A stretch of 31,236 nt of DNA from Scatosoma sp045614565 (GCA_045614565.1 JAZLDG010000109.1:1-31236); one strand, 5' to 3'; numbered from the stretch's first letter, positions 7,216 through 16,515 are shown. Notes: a model not told the origin generated them from the sequence alone. Program-made: numbers and translations.

Positions 7216-8298
7216 TCACCTCTTCATCTTGGGATCGAATGCGTCGCGAAGTCCGTCGCCAACGAAGTTGAACGCCAGAATTGCAAGCGTAATACAAATT
7301 CCGGGCGGTACCCATAAATTGAAATACATTGAGTATTTTTCTTGCGTTACGTAGTTGATCATCGACCCCCACGTAGCCGTTCCGAGCGGCGTACCAAGCC
7401 CTAAATACCCAAACGTTGCTTCCGTCAAAATAATACTGCCAAGTCCCAAGGTCATCGACACGATAAGCTGCGGCAATACGTTAGGAAGCAAGTGCTTGAA
7501 TATTTTACGCGACGTAGAAAGTCCCGAAGCCTTTGCCGCGAGCATAAATTCCTGTTCGCGCAAGGACAAAATTTGTCCGCGGACGAGCCGTGCCGTTCCA
7601 ACCCAGCCAAACAACGTAAGCACGACCATTAGAATATATAAACCGCGAATATCGTAAATTCCCGACGCTTTAATCGCTTCGGATAAAATTAACATTATCG
7701 GCAAGGTCGGAATACAGCTTAAAATATCGACGATACGCATAATCAGTTGGTCTACCCAACCGCCGAAATAGCCTGCAAGCCCGCCCAAAAGTACGCCGAT
7801 GAGCGTTTCTAAAATAACGACGACGAAACCGATCGTGAGCGAAATTCTACCGCCGAGCATAAGACGGGTAAACACGTCCCAACCTTTATCGTCCGTGCCG
7901 AGCAAATGTTCCCAGCTCGGGTCGGCAAGCGCGTTGATACCGACGATCGTCGTGAGCGGAATATCGTAAACGATAACCGTTTCCCCGTCCGCCGTCTTAA
8001 ACTCGATCAGGGATTCTTCCGCCGTCGTGACCGTTTCGTTTGCCGTCACTTTACCGTCGGCATTCGGTCCCGTCCACTCCGAAAAAAGCGGACCGATAAA
8101 CGAAAACACGAACAACGCAATTAAAATTATAAGCCCGATGACGGAAAGCTTAGAACGGAAAAACCGTTTCGCGACCATCGCACCCGGAGAAAGTACTTTT
8201 ACGCGATCGCCGAGATTTTCACCGTGTAAATCTTCCGCCGTTTCCGTAGGTACGGGTTCGGACAATTCAATTTCGGAATTTTTCTTTTCTTCTTCCAT
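7216..8298 (-). CDS. oppC: oligopeptide/dipeptide ABC transporter permease (OppC type)
   Basis: Inner permease subunit of 360 residues. After a charged N-terminus, the first membrane segment is at about 44-66. An enlarged outside loop follows, which contains the family motif LGTDDKGWDVFTRLMLGGR; the loop is about 30 residues longer than usual and rich in Thr and Glu. Five more membrane segments follow in the BPD_transp_1 domain, with the coupling motif EQEFMLAAKASGLS (EAA loop) and the C-terminal FNFVGDGLRDAFDPKMKR, typical of OppC/DppC. The ribosome site is AAGGGGGGCGAG before the ATG at 8298. It starts 13 bases after oppB. Confidence 0.95.
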   Translation of the reverse strand: MEEEKKNSEIELSEPVPTETAEDLHGENLGDRVKVLSPGAMVAKRFFRSKLSVIGLIILIALFVFSFIGPLFSEWTGPNADGKVTANETVTTAEESLIEFKTADGETVIVYDIPLTTIVGINALADPSWEHLLGTDDKGWDVFTRLMLGGRISLTIGFVVVILETLIGVLLGGLAGYFGGWVDQLIMRIVDILSCIPTLPIMLILSEAIKASGIYDIRGLYILMVVLTLFGWVGTARLVRGQILSLREQEFMLAAKASGLSTSRKIFKHLLPNVLPQLIVSMTLGLGSIILTEATFGYLGLGTPLGTATWGSMINYVTQEKYSMYFNLWVPPGICITLAILAFNFVGDGLRDAFDPKMKR

Positions 8299-8311
8299 TT
8301 TCTCGCCCCCC

Positions 8312-9343
8312 TTATTTACCCAGCTTCACGCGGGGATCTACCACCGCGTACATCAAATCGGTAAGTAATATACCGATAACCGTCAAAACGGCAATGAACA
8401 TGTTATAACCCATAATAAAGGGAATATCGCCCGAACGGAGCGCCTGATACGCCATTTGCCCGATCCCAGGCAGCGCGAAAAGCTGCTCGGTGATCATCGA
8501 TCCACCGAAAAGTCCCGGCAAAATACCCGCAAGCGTCGTAACAAGCGGAATTAACGTGTTACGGAACGCGTGCTTGTAGATAACCGTGTTTTCGGAAAGC
8601 CCCTTCGCTCTTGCCGTACGGATATAATCAGCGTTGAGAATTTCAAGCGTATTCGTACGCGTATAACGCATCATTGACCCGACGTTGAGAATGACAAGTA
8701 CGATCATAGGCAATACCAAATGATACGCCATATTCCAAAATCTCGTCCACTCGCTCGTACCGACGGGCAGGGTATCGACAAGCCCGTTTACGGGAAACCA
8801 ACCAAGCTGTACGCCGAAGATTTTGATAAGCAAGCTTCCGAAGAAGAAGGACGGGAAAGAAATACCGATCATTGTTAAAACGGTTGCAAAATAGTCCAGC
8901 TTCCCGTATTGATTGACGGCGCAACGAATACCCAAAGGCACGGCGATAATGAGCTGTAATATCAAGGAAATAAAGGACACAGCAAACGAAACGCCCATAT
9001 TTTTGAAAATTTCGTCCGCAACGTTGTTACCGTTGGTAAACGTTTGTCCTAAATTCCCTTGAAGCAGTCCCCTAAACGTACCGTCGTCGTAAGGTACTAC
9101 GCCAAGCCAACGGAAATACCCCGTAATAACGCCCCAAGGCGAGCTGTCTTCCAAGCCGTAATACGAAAGCATTTCGTACAATCTTTCTTCCTTGTTGATC
9201 TCCGCGCCCGAGCTTAAAATACCGTTGAGCTTTTCTTCAAAATAGCTCGTCGGCATTATTCTCACCAAAACGTAGAGAATAAGCGACACGCCTAAGAGAA
9301 TCAACAAGGAAAGCAATATTCTTTTTATACAATATTTAACCAT
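8312..9343 (-). CDS. oppB: oligopeptide/dipeptide ABC transporter permease (OppB type)
   Basis: The other permease subunit, 343 residues. The N-terminal RILLSLLILLGVSLILYVLV is the first membrane helix, followed by an extracellular loop with GNLGQTFTNG and then five helices. The EAA-type loop is NADYIRTARAKGLSE, and the end TDLMYAVVDPRVKLGK is the standard OppB/DppB C-terminus. It forms the pore with OppC. It starts 34 bases after the oppA stop. Confidence 0.95.
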   Translation of the reverse strand: MVKYCIKRILLSLLILLGVSLILYVLVRIMPTSYFEEKLNGILSSGAEINKEERLYEMLSYYGLEDSSPWGVITGYFRWLGVVPYDDGTFRGLLQGNLGQTFTNGNNVADEIFKNMGVSFAVSFISLILQLIIAVPLGIRCAVNQYGKLDYFATVLTMIGISFPSFFFGSLLIKIFGVQLGWFPVNGLVDTLPVGTSEWTRFWNMAYHLVLPMIVLVILNVGSMMRYTRTNTLEILNADYIRTARAKGLSENTVIYKHAFRNTLIPLVTTLAGILPGLFGGSMITEQLFALPGIGQMAYQALRSGDIPFIMGYNMFIAVLTVIGILLTDLMYAVVDPRVKLGK

Positions 9344-9377
9344 TACGTTTCTTCACTTTTCGTTTATTTTAAGTAGC

Positions 9378-12137
9378 TTACAAATAATTAACTTCCCAAA
9401 TTCTGTCAAGTACGCCCGAATAGCCGTTGGGAGAAGTGTTCAACGTGCTTGCGTCGATAACGTTTTTATTGTACGCGTACAAGTCCTTTCTTTGATAGGT
9501 AGGAAGCTCTACCGCAAGCTCCATAACGTAGTCGAGCGCGTTTGCGTAATATTCAAAACGCTGTTCGGGATTGATCGTTTGTCTTGCAGGCTCGATATAA
9601 TCGTCGCTCAACTTGTTGATAATATTTTGTTCGTATTCAAATCTCGTACCGTTGTTTTGATCGAAGATTTCGTCGTAACCCCAGTTTTTAACGCTCGTTG
9701 CCGTACTGTCTCTATGATATACTTGGTACATATCGGGGTCGATCGTCGATTGCCAAGCCGCCGCCCATACTTGAAGCTTACCCGAAGTCAGCTTACTCAA
9801 AGCCGTCAAATCGTTGGTAACCGTGATCTTGAATCCGCATTGATTGAGAATGGTCGCCGCGTTTTCAAACATTGCGTACGCAGGGTGGTCGGTGGTATCG
9901 CCCGCAATCGTGAATACGTATTCGAGCTTTTCACCGCGGCTGTTTACGCGAATACCCGCCTCGTTCTTGCTTGCCCAACCCTTTGCATCAAGCTCTTTCT
10001 TGATTTCTTTGATAATCCAAGCTTCTACGTCCGTAAACAAATCGGGATTGTTGGTAAGATCTTCTTCGGTAACGCCTTCCGCCGCCATACCTTGCAATTT
10101 ATAAGAAGTCAAGTTACCGTCCGTCGTGCCGAACAAGTCGGCGCGACCCGTGTATACGCCTACGGGCGTACCGTTCATATCCGCGTCACCGTCTTCGTTA
10201 CGCTTGGGATAATAATCGGAAGAAGACGACATCGAACGGTAAATGGTTTTTGCCAAGCTACCGTAATAGGAAATGGGATAATCAAGATCCATTGCGCGCA
10301 TTATGATACGGCGAATGGTAATATCGGGCACGTACGTGGGGTTTACGCCGACGTAACCGTAACCGTTGGTATCGTAATAGTCGGAAGCAATCGTTGCGTT
10401 CAAACCGCCCAAATCCGCAACATTTTGCGGGGTGGCGTTGGGTTGACCGTACAAGATTTCTTCACGGGAAAGTCTGCCGATGATCATATCGGACGACGTG
10501 ACTTTATATTCTAAATATTTGATCTTCGCGTCTTCAATACCCGTACCGACGGTGTCGAAATAGGTATTGCGCTCAAAATATACGGTGTTGTCTTTATAGA
10601 AATTATCTCTCGTCGCTACGCTCGTTTTATCTTGGCTGCAAGCCATATACGCGCCCGCGCCGACGGGTAAACCATTTTTAACGGGATCTTTCAATACCGT
10701 ATCAAAATAATCCTTGTCGCCGAACGCTACGCCGAAATGATATTTTTCGCCTGCTTCGGGGTACAAATTCACGTTCTTCGTCGCGTAATTTTCATATTCT
10801 CCCGAAGCCGCGTTTCCGTAATAGTGCATCGGCGAAACGGTAAACGCAAAGTTCCAAATCGCTTTGGGGTCAACGCCGTCGATGACGATTTTCAAAACGT
10901 CGTGTTCGCCGTCGAGCTTTTCGCCCATTTTACCGTTGAAGCTGCTCGTTTTGTAATAGGAAATACCTTCGATATGATCGACCAAAATCCCCGAATCCCC
11001 GAAAATTTCTTCGTAGAAATCCGATCTTGCTTCCGCCGCAAATTCTTCGCGAAGCTCGTCGCCCGTACCCCAGTAACGAAGTACGTCGGGATTGATATAG
11101 TTTTCTTGCACCATACCCGAATATACGGTATTGATGGCAACTTCTTTCATTTTATCTTCTTTTGCCTGTCCGCTCAACCCCGTCAAAGCCGCGTCCATAT
11201 CTTCTTTGTACGTTTTATTGTACGTAGTAGTCGCTCCTTGGATTTGATCTACTTCCGCGTCAAGGTTGGTATAATATCTGCCTTCGCTATCTTCCAACGC
11301 CTTATACGAGCCGTTGGATTGCTTTTGATACGCAACCTGCACCAAGCCTGCGTTAAAATAGAATACTTCCCAAAGCTCGGTAAATCTATATTTTTCTTCA
11401 TAGCTTTCAAGCGTTCCGTACGTTTCCGTCCAGTCCGTCGTTACTTCGTCCTTGAAGAATTTTTGCGCCGTTGCAATATCGGCAAGAATTTGCGGAACGT
11501 CCGATTCGCTGTATTCGTTGTCCGTCGTAGAAGCCGAGCAATATTGTTGCATATACGCAAGACGGGTATCCGCCGCCACATAGAATTGCGATTGATCGAA
11601 CCCGCCGTCATTGGACGCGCTTGCATCTTGCTTGCGGTATGCGTTCAAGCCCTTAATTTTGGTGGAATAGATGGTCGCCGAGCCCATATACGCGGGATCG
11701 AGATACACGTAAAGATTGAAAAGTACGTCTTCCAACGTCAAATCGTCGCCGTCGCTGAATTTAATCCCCTTTTTAAGTACAAACTCGTATTCGGTCGAGC
11801 CGCCGTTTGCCGCCAAGTCGCCGTTCGTCGTTACGTTACCGCTTGCGTCCTTCATCGTTTCTTTGTAGTCCAACGCCACCGTCGCTTCGTTTTGTCCGCA
11901 AACGGGCTGACCTTTGGAGTCGGTGCTCATCATAGAAAGCTGCGTATGCCCCGCAATGGACACGTCGGGACCCGACGTGGCAAAGAAGGGATTAAAATTC
12001 CCATCGAGCGCGTCCGTGCTTAACGTAAAGGGATGCGTTTCGGGGTCGTAATTTTGTTCTTCCGTACAACCTACGAACGGGAACGCCGTCAAGCCCGCCA
12101 AAGCAAGACAAGCAATTCTTTTCCAAGTTTTCTTCAT
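9378..12137 (-). CDS. oppA: very large peptide-binding lipoprotein of the ABC importer (SBP family 5)
   Basis: Extracellular solute-binding lipoprotein that feeds OppBCDF. A signal peptide with lipobox FVGC anchors it at about residue 24. The family-5 pattern is seen in the N-terminal FVLKKGIKFSDGDDLTLEDV and in the C-terminal SGKLQVWAAAWQSTIDPDMY. At 919 residues it is far longer than the common 530-600. The excess lies mainly between about 165 and 420, a Tyr-, Glu- and Gln-rich, largely helical region that interrupts the first lobe. The ATG at 12137 has GGAGG about 12 bases upstream, a rather long and AT-rich spacing. The ligand cannot be read from the sequence; a long peptide or other bulky substrate is possible. 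Confidence 0.9.
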   Translation of the reverse strand: MKKTWKRIACLALAGLTAFPFVGCTEEQNYDPETHPFTLSTDALDGNFNPFFATSGPDVSIAGHTQLSMMSTDSKGQPVCGQNEATVALDYKETMKDASGNVTTNGDLAANGGSTEYEFVLKKGIKFSDGDDLTLEDVLFNLYVYLDPAYMGSATIYSTKIKGLNAYRKQDASASNDGGFDQSQFYVAADTRLAYMQQYCSASTTDNEYSESDVPQILADIATAQKFFKDEVTTDWTETYGTLESYEEKYRFTELWEVFYFNAGLVQVAYQKQSNGSYKALEDSEGRYYTNLDAEVDQIQGATTTYNKTYKEDMDAALTGLSGQAKEDKMKEVAINTVYSGMVQENYINPDVLRYWGTGDELREEFAAEARSDFYEEIFGDSGILVDHIEGISYYKTSSFNGKMGEKLDGEHDVLKIVIDGVDPKAIWNFAFTVSPMHYYGNAASGEYENYATKNVNLYPEAGEKYHFGVAFGDKDYFDTVLKDPVKNGLPVGAGAYMACSQDKTSVATRDNFYKDNTVYFERNTYFDTVGTGIEDAKIKYLEYKVTSSDMIIGRLSREEILYGQPNATPQNVADLGGLNATIASDYYDTNGYGYVGVNPTYVPDITIRRIIMRAMDLDYPISYYGSLAKTIYRSMSSSSDYYPKRNEDGDADMNGTPVGVYTGRADLFGTTDGNLTSYKLQGMAAEGVTEEDLTNNPDLFTDVEAWIIKEIKKELDAKGWASKNEAGIRVNSRGEKLEYVFTIAGDTTDHPAYAMFENAATILNQCGFKITVTNDLTALSKLTSGKLQVWAAAWQSTIDPDMYQVYHRDSTATSVKNWGYDEIFDQNNGTRFEYEQNIINKLSDDYIEPARQTINPEQRFEYYANALDYVMELAVELPTYQRKDLYAYNKNVIDASTLNTSPNGYSGVLDRIWEVNYL

Positions 12138-12171
12138 AATTATATATATCCTCCGTTATTTTTTACAAATT

Positions 12172-13551
12172 TTAAGCGATTTCCACCGTTTTATTGGGAA
12201 TATCGAGCGTTAAGGTCGCTTCCGCAAAGGAAAGCCCCATATCCGCCGCCGTGTACGCGGCGTCGAGTATATACCCGCCGTCTTCGTCCATACCGCCGTA
12301 AATCCAGCTGTTTTCGTGCCAGTCGTCGCTGTACATATTAAACACGAGCGCTTTATTGCGGTTAATCGTCATTTTTACTTCGCCTTTGAACGCGACGTTT
12401 TCAAACGGTTTCGCGTTGTCCCCAAGTTTGGAGAACAAAAGCCAAATGGCTTGATAGTTGGAGCGATCGTCCAGCTCGTAGGTAACGGATACGCCGTCAA
12501 AGGTTACGTCCGTCATATTCGCAAGTCCGTCAGCTCTCGCGTTGATTACGCCGAACAGCGAAGTGGGTTTGTCCTTACCAAGTCCCGTCACGCTGACTTT
12601 TAATCCTTTAATCGTATTCCCGTTACCTTGCAAACGAGCGTTAAACGCTTCAAGGTTGGAAATGGGCGAAACGGTTTTTCCGTCCATATCCACGTCGTGC
12701 AAAAGATAGAAATTCCGACTTCCGTCGCCTGCGTTATTGAAAAAGCCTTGTACGCCCGCTGCGTTTTTGATTACCGTCCAGTTGCCTTTGATATACCGTG
12801 CGTAAATAACGGTGTCTTGCTCGTCGTTACGTTCGAGCGGCCAGCTGTTATTCGCGTTATCCTGCCGCATCATATTCGCTTCGTTCGTCCAGTCAGCGGC
12901 GGAATAAAATTCAAGGAACGTATAGGCGTTATCTTTTACCTTTAAGGGAAGCGTTGCTTCCGTCGTGTAGGGATAACTGCGTTTGCCGCTGCTGTTAAAG
13001 GAATAGGTACGAAGCTCCATACCGTTCGTATACGTTTTGCCGTCCGTGCCGAGAATTTGCTCGTTTTCGTCACAAAGAAGCATAACACGTACCGTACGCT
13101 TTAACTCCCATTTAGCGTAAAAGGTCAGCTCGTCCCCGCTTTGCAAACGAAGGGTAGAAAAGTCTACCTTTTCGCCAAGCTTGACCGTATTGTCGGCGTT
13201 CGTCAACGGCTCGCCCGTGGCTTCGTCGATTTGCGCGTAATACCAGCCCTTAAACTCGTATTTATCGTCGCTGTACGAAAGTTTTACCGCGCCGCTACCC
13301 GTCGAAACTTCAATATCGCCGTTGATATCCATTGCGGGGCTGTTTTCTTTGAAATACAAGGTCTTTTCTTTCGCACTGTCGCCGAAATAAATGGCGTCCG
13401 TGCTGTTGACAACGTATTTCACCGATGCAACGAGCCCGTATTTATTGCGGATATCTTCCAACGATTGATTGAATTTACACCCCGCAAACACGAACAGCGA
13501 AGCTATCGCCGCGCATACGGTTATCAGTTTCCATTTTAACGATCTTTTCAT
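12172..13551 (-). CDS. lipoprotein with InlB-type repeats and GLUG-like segment
   Basis: 459 residues. A lipoprotein signal ends in the lipobox VFAGC (Cys25). Two stretches resemble the InlB B-repeat (Listeria-Bacteroides repeat): one with YEFKGWYYA ending in LTFYAKWE, and a second with YTFLEFYSA ending in TVIYARYIKGNW. Then comes a GLUG-like beta repeat with NFYLLHDVDMDGK and GNGNTIKGLKVS. Such modules form extended, surface-exposed beta structures that bind proteins or carbohydrate. The ATG at 13551 follows GGAGATCGTAG. It is the first gene behind the promoter at 13641-13669 and stops 34 bases before oppA, so it probably helps capture or present the importer's substrate; that role is inference. 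Confidence 0.83.
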   Translation of the reverse strand: MKRSLKWKLITVCAAIASLFVFAGCKFNQSLEDIRNKYGLVASVKYVVNSTDAIYFGDSAKEKTLYFKENSPAMDINGDIEVSTGSGAVKLSYSDDKYEFKGWYYAQIDEATGEPLTNADNTVKLGEKVDFSTLRLQSGDELTFYAKWELKRTVRVMLLCDENEQILGTDGKTYTNGMELRTYSFNSSGKRSYPYTTEATLPLKVKDNAYTFLEFYSAADWTNEANMMRQDNANNSWPLERNDEQDTVIYARYIKGNWTVIKNAAGVQGFFNNAGDGSRNFYLLHDVDMDGKTVSPISNLEAFNARLQGNGNTIKGLKVSVTGLGKDKPTSLFGVINARADGLANMTDVTFDGVSVTYELDDRSNYQAIWLLFSKLGDNAKPFENVAFKGEVKMTINRNKALVFNMYSDDWHENSWIYGGMDEDGGYILDAAYTAADMGLSFAEATLTLDIPNKTVEIA

Positions 13552-13640
13552 TCTACGATCTCCATTCGATTATCAAAAATCAGGGCTTTATTGCCGCTTT
13601 TTGCCGCTAATACCCCTATTCTGCTTATAACACAATTATT

Positions 13641-13669
13641 ATTTTAACTTAAAATCAATTTTTTGTCAA
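13641..13669 (-). promoter_or_regulatory. sigma-A promoter of the opp operon
   Basis: A perfect -35 TTGACA (13664-13669), a 17-base spacer and the -10 TAAAAT (13641-13646) on the minus strand. Transcription should begin near 13634, giving a leader of about 83 bases before the ATG at 13551. The leader contains a GCGGCAA repeat but no riboswitch that I recognise. Confidence 0.85.
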
Positions 13670-13681
13670 TCAATATTGATT
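13668..13681. promoter_or_regulatory. palindrome at the opp promoter, possible operator
   Basis: AATCAATATTGATT is a perfect 14-base palindrome that overlaps the upstream edge of the -35 box by two bases. Position and symmetry fit binding of a dimeric regulator, either repressor or activator. No regulator gene lies nearby. Confidence 0.5.
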
Positions 13682-13728
13682 ATAATGTATAAATAAATTG
13701 TTTCCGCCCGTGATATTTTTGTAAAAAT

Positions 13729-13756
13729 ACAACCGTACCGCTCGCGGTACGGTTGT
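13729..13756 (-). terminator. terminator of the ser-his operon
   Basis: A 12-bp perfect stem (ACAACCGTACCG and its complement) with a CTCG loop, starting three bases after the hisIE stop codon. On the minus strand it is followed by ATTTTTAC and more T-rich sequence. Confidence 0.88.
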
Positions 13757-13759
13757 AGA

Positions 13760-14410
13760 TTATTTGGTCATTTTTTCTTGTTTGACTTTATGGTCGATCA
13801 CATGACGGGAAGCAAGCTCGGCTTGCACGTCTTCCAAGGAAATCCCCGCTTCTACCATCAAAACCATTACGTGATAGGCAAGATCGGCAATTTCGTAAAC
13901 CGTTTCTTTTTTATCCTGCGCTTTTCCCGCGATAATGACTTCCGTACATTCTTCCCCGACCTTTTTCAAGATCTTATCCAAGCCCTTTTCAAAAAGATAG
14001 GTCGTGTACGAGCCTTGCGGTTTATCCTTTTTTCTGCCAACCAAAAGCTCGTACAAGCCTTTCAAGGAAAACTCGTGTTTTTCTTCGTTGATATAAACGG
14101 GATTAAAGAAACAGCTTTCTTCTCCCGTATGGCAGGCAGGTCCGTCCTTTTCCACTTTGACAACCAACGCGTCTTTATCGCAATCCGCCGTAATCGAAGT
14201 TACGTGTTGATAATTCCCGCTCGTTTCGCCCTTGCGCCACAGTTTTTGACGGCTTCTGCTCCAAAAGCAGGTACGGCGTTCTTCCAAAGTGATTTTCAAA
14301 CTTTCTTCGTTCATATACGCAAGCGTTAATACGTCGCCCGAAACCGCGTCCACCACGATGGCGGGAATAAGTCCGTTCGTATCAAATTTTAATTCTTCAA
14401 TTTTAATCAT
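13760..14410 (-). CDS. hisI: bifunctional phosphoribosyl-AMP cyclohydrolase / phosphoribosyl-ATP pyrophosphatase
   Basis: Performs steps 2 and 3 of histidine synthesis in one 216-residue protein (HisIE fusion). The HisI part (about 1-108) has TCFWSRSRQKLWRKGETSG, Asp76/Cys77/Asp78/Asp80 in the metal site, and Cys93 and Cys100 in the PACHTGEESC segment. The HisE part (about 115-205) has the MazG-like helices GEECTEVIIA and YEIADLAYHVMVLM. The ATG at 14410 follows AAGGAGAAAAT. It is the last gene of the operon, 12 bases after hisF. Confidence 0.97.
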   Translation of the reverse strand: MIKIEELKFDTNGLIPAIVVDAVSGDVLTLAYMNEESLKITLEERRTCFWSRSRQKLWRKGETSGNYQHVTSITADCDKDALVVKVEKDGPACHTGEESCFFNPVYINEEKHEFSLKGLYELLVGRKKDKPQGSYTTYLFEKGLDKILKKVGEECTEVIIAGKAQDKKETVYEIADLAYHVMVLMVEAGISLEDVQAELASRHVIDHKVKQEKMTK

Positions 14411-14422
14411 ATTTTCTCCTTT

Positions 14423-15181
14423 TTACAGTCTAACGATAATACCGTTTTCCCGTAAGTTTTTTTTCAAGTCGGGAATTGCGATTTCCCCAAAATGGAACAC
14501 CGAAGCCGCCAGTCCCGCGTCCACGGTAGGAACTTGCTTGAACAAATCGACGAAATGCGATTTTGCACCCGCGCCGCCCGAAGCGATTACGGGAACGTCT
14601 ACCGCCGCGCAAACCTTTTGCAAAAGTTCGATATCAAACCCGTTTTTCACACCGTCGGTATCCATTGAATTGACGACGACTTCGCCCGCGCCTTCGCCTA
14701 CGCAACGCTTGATCCATTCCACGGCTTCCATACCCGTATCTTCACGCCCGCCCTTAGCAAAGACGTGAAAGCTTCCGTTTACCCGTTTAATATCCGCGGA
14801 AATTACCACGCATTGATCGCCGTACTTTTTCGCCGCTTCGCCGATCAAAGAACGGTTTGCGATCGCGCCAGAATTGACGCTTACTTTATCCGCACCGCAA
14901 GAGAGTACTCTTTCAAAGTCCTGTACCTGCCGAATCCCGCCGCCGACCGTGAGCGGAATAAAGACGTTTGCCGCCGTTTCTTTTAATATATCGGTGAAAA
15001 GCGCGCGTCCTTCCGCGGAAGCGGTTATATCATAAAACACTAACTCGTCCGCGCCGTTATCCGAATAAAATTTCGCAAGCTCCACGGGGGAAGCCACGCG
15101 TTTGAGCTTATCAAAGTTGACCCCTTTCACTACTTCCCCGTTTTTAACGTCCAAACAAGGGATTATACGCTTGGTTATCAT
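14423..15181 (-). CDS. hisF: imidazole glycerol phosphate synthase, cyclase subunit
   Basis: The TIM-barrel cyclase half of IGP synthase, 252 residues. It joins PRFAR with ammonia from HisH to give imidazole glycerol phosphate and AICAR. Catalytic Asp11 (IPCLDVKNG) and Asp130 (VISADIK) are present, with phosphate loops TVGGGIR and ASGGAG. The ATG at 15181 overlaps the hisA stop by four bases (ATGA). Confidence 0.98.
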   Translation of the reverse strand: MITKRIIPCLDVKNGEVVKGVNFDKLKRVASPVELAKFYSDNGADELVFYDITASAEGRALFTDILKETAANVFIPLTVGGGIRQVQDFERVLSCGADKVSVNSGAIANRSLIGEAAKKYGDQCVVISADIKRVNGSFHVFAKGGREDTGMEAVEWIKRCVGEGAGEVVVNSMDTDGVKNGFDIELLQKVCAAVDVPVIASGGAGAKSHFVDLFKQVPTVDAGLAASVFHFGEIAIPDLKKNLRENGIIVRL

Positions 15182-15891
15182 TCCGCCACCTCTATCGCTT
15201 GCCGTAAGTTAATTGCGCCGATATAATACGCTTTTCCGATAATCGCGCCGTACACACCCATTTTTGCAAGCGTTTTCACGTCTTCTATCGACGAAACCCC
15301 GCCCGAAGCAATCAACTGCAAACGGAATTTTTCGCCGAGCTTTTTATACAGCTCGTGATTCGCACCTTTCATTGCGCCATCCTTGGAAACGTCCGTGCAA
15401 ATCACCGTTTTCACGCCCAAATTTTGCATTTTTTCTAAAAACGTTTCCACGTCGTAGTCCGATTTTTCTATCCAGCCTTTAATAGCAATTTTGCCGTCCG
15501 CAATATCCGCGCCGACCGCTATTTTATCCCCGTACGCGGCAAGCGCTTCTTGTAAAAACGCTTCGTTCGTCACCGCCGCCGTGCCGAGAATTACCCTGCC
15601 CGCGCCCGCTTCGATATATTTTTGCACCGTTTGCATATCGCGAATACCGCCGCCGATTTCCACGAATAAGCCCGTTTCTTTTACGACCGCTTGCACGATA
15701 TGCGTATGCGTGGGAATACCCGTTTTCGCGCCCGCAAGATCGACCATATGGATTTGCTTTGCGCCTTGCTGCTTAAAATCACGCGCTACGGCGACGGGGT
15801 CTTCGTTGTACACCGTCATTTGCGTGTAATCACCCTTAAACAGCCGCACGGCTTTGCTATCGTATAAATCTATTGCGGGAAATATTTTCAT
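15178..15891 (-). CDS. hisA: ProFAR isomerase (1-(5-phosphoribosyl)-5-[(5-phosphoribosylamino)methylideneamino]imidazole-4-carboxamide isomerase)
   Basis: Isomerises ProFAR to PRFAR. A 237-residue TIM barrel with Asp8 (PAIDLYDSKAVRL) and Asp129 (VGADI) as the catalytic acid pair and phosphate loops EIGGGIR and ASGGVSS. The ribosome site AAAGGATA precedes the ATG at 15891. It lies 12 bases after hisH and overlaps hisF by four bases. Confidence 0.98.
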   Translation of the reverse strand: MKIFPAIDLYDSKAVRLFKGDYTQMTVYNEDPVAVARDFKQQGAKQIHMVDLAGAKTGIPTHTHIVQAVVKETGLFVEIGGGIRDMQTVQKYIEAGAGRVILGTAAVTNEAFLQEALAAYGDKIAVGADIADGKIAIKGWIEKSDYDVETFLEKMQNLGVKTVICTDVSKDGAMKGANHELYKKLGEKFRLQLIASGGVSSIEDVKTLAKMGVYGAIIGKAYYIGAINLRQAIEVAE

Positions 15892-15903
15892 ATTGAATAT
15901 CCT

Positions 15904-16515
15904 TTATTTTTGTTCCACAAAGGCGCGTAAAAGCTTCAAGCCCACGTCGCCGCTCTTTTCGGGGTGGAATTGACACCCCAACACGTTGTCTTTTGCCACC
16001 GCCGCCGTCAGTTCCTTGTCGTACTCGGTGGTTGCAACGACGCTATCCGCGCAATCTACCGCGTGATAGGAATGAACGAAATACGCGTGATCGCCTTCCC
16101 TGACGTACTTGAACAAAAAATGCTCGCGCGGGAAATGCAATCCGTTCCAGCCGATATGCGGGACTTTCAAGGACGGGTCCACGTAGCCTTTTATCGGCGC
16201 GACGTTGCCCTTTAACAAGCCCAAGCCTTCGTGCTCGCCGTATTCAAAACTCTTTTCAAACAACAGCTGCATACCAAGACATATGCCCATCAGATACTTG
16301 CCCGACTGGACCTGCTTTTTGACAAGCTCCGCCATACCCGTTTCTCGAAGTTTTTTCGCCGCGTCCGCAAACGCGCCTACCCCCGGCAATAAAATTTTAT
16401 CCGCGTTTTCAATCGTTTTTTTATCCGAAGTCACGACCGCTTCCGCACCGATTTTTTTGAAGGACGAGCAAAGGGAAAACAAATTCCCCACGCCGTAATC
16501 CACGATCGCTATCAT
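15904..16515 (-). CDS. hisH: imidazole glycerol phosphate synthase, glutaminase subunit
   Basis: Class I glutamine amidotransferase of 203 residues that supplies ammonia to HisF. The nucleophile Cys79 is in GICLGMQLL, and His184 and Glu186 are in QFHPEKS. The ATG at 16515 gives the standard start MIAIVDYGVGN and shares one base with the hisB stop (TAATG), with AAGGGG upstream. A longer reading that begins 15 codons earlier would overlap hisB by 46 bases and adds no family sequence, so it was not used. Confidence 0.97.
   Translation of the reverse strand: MIAIVDYGVGNLFSLCSSFKKIGAEAVVTSDKKTIENADKILLPGVGAFADAAKKLRETGMAELVKKQVQSGKYLMGICLGMQLLFEKSFEYGEHEGLGLLKGNVAPIKGYVDPSLKVPHIGWNGLHFPREHFLFKYVREGDHAYFVHSYHAVDCADSVVATTEYDKELTAAVAKDNVLGCQFHPEKSGDVGLKLLRAFVEQK

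Noticed and set aside
10737..12023. Open frame of 428 codons on plus
   Set aside because: Antisense to the large binding protein; no ribosome site or recognisable domain.
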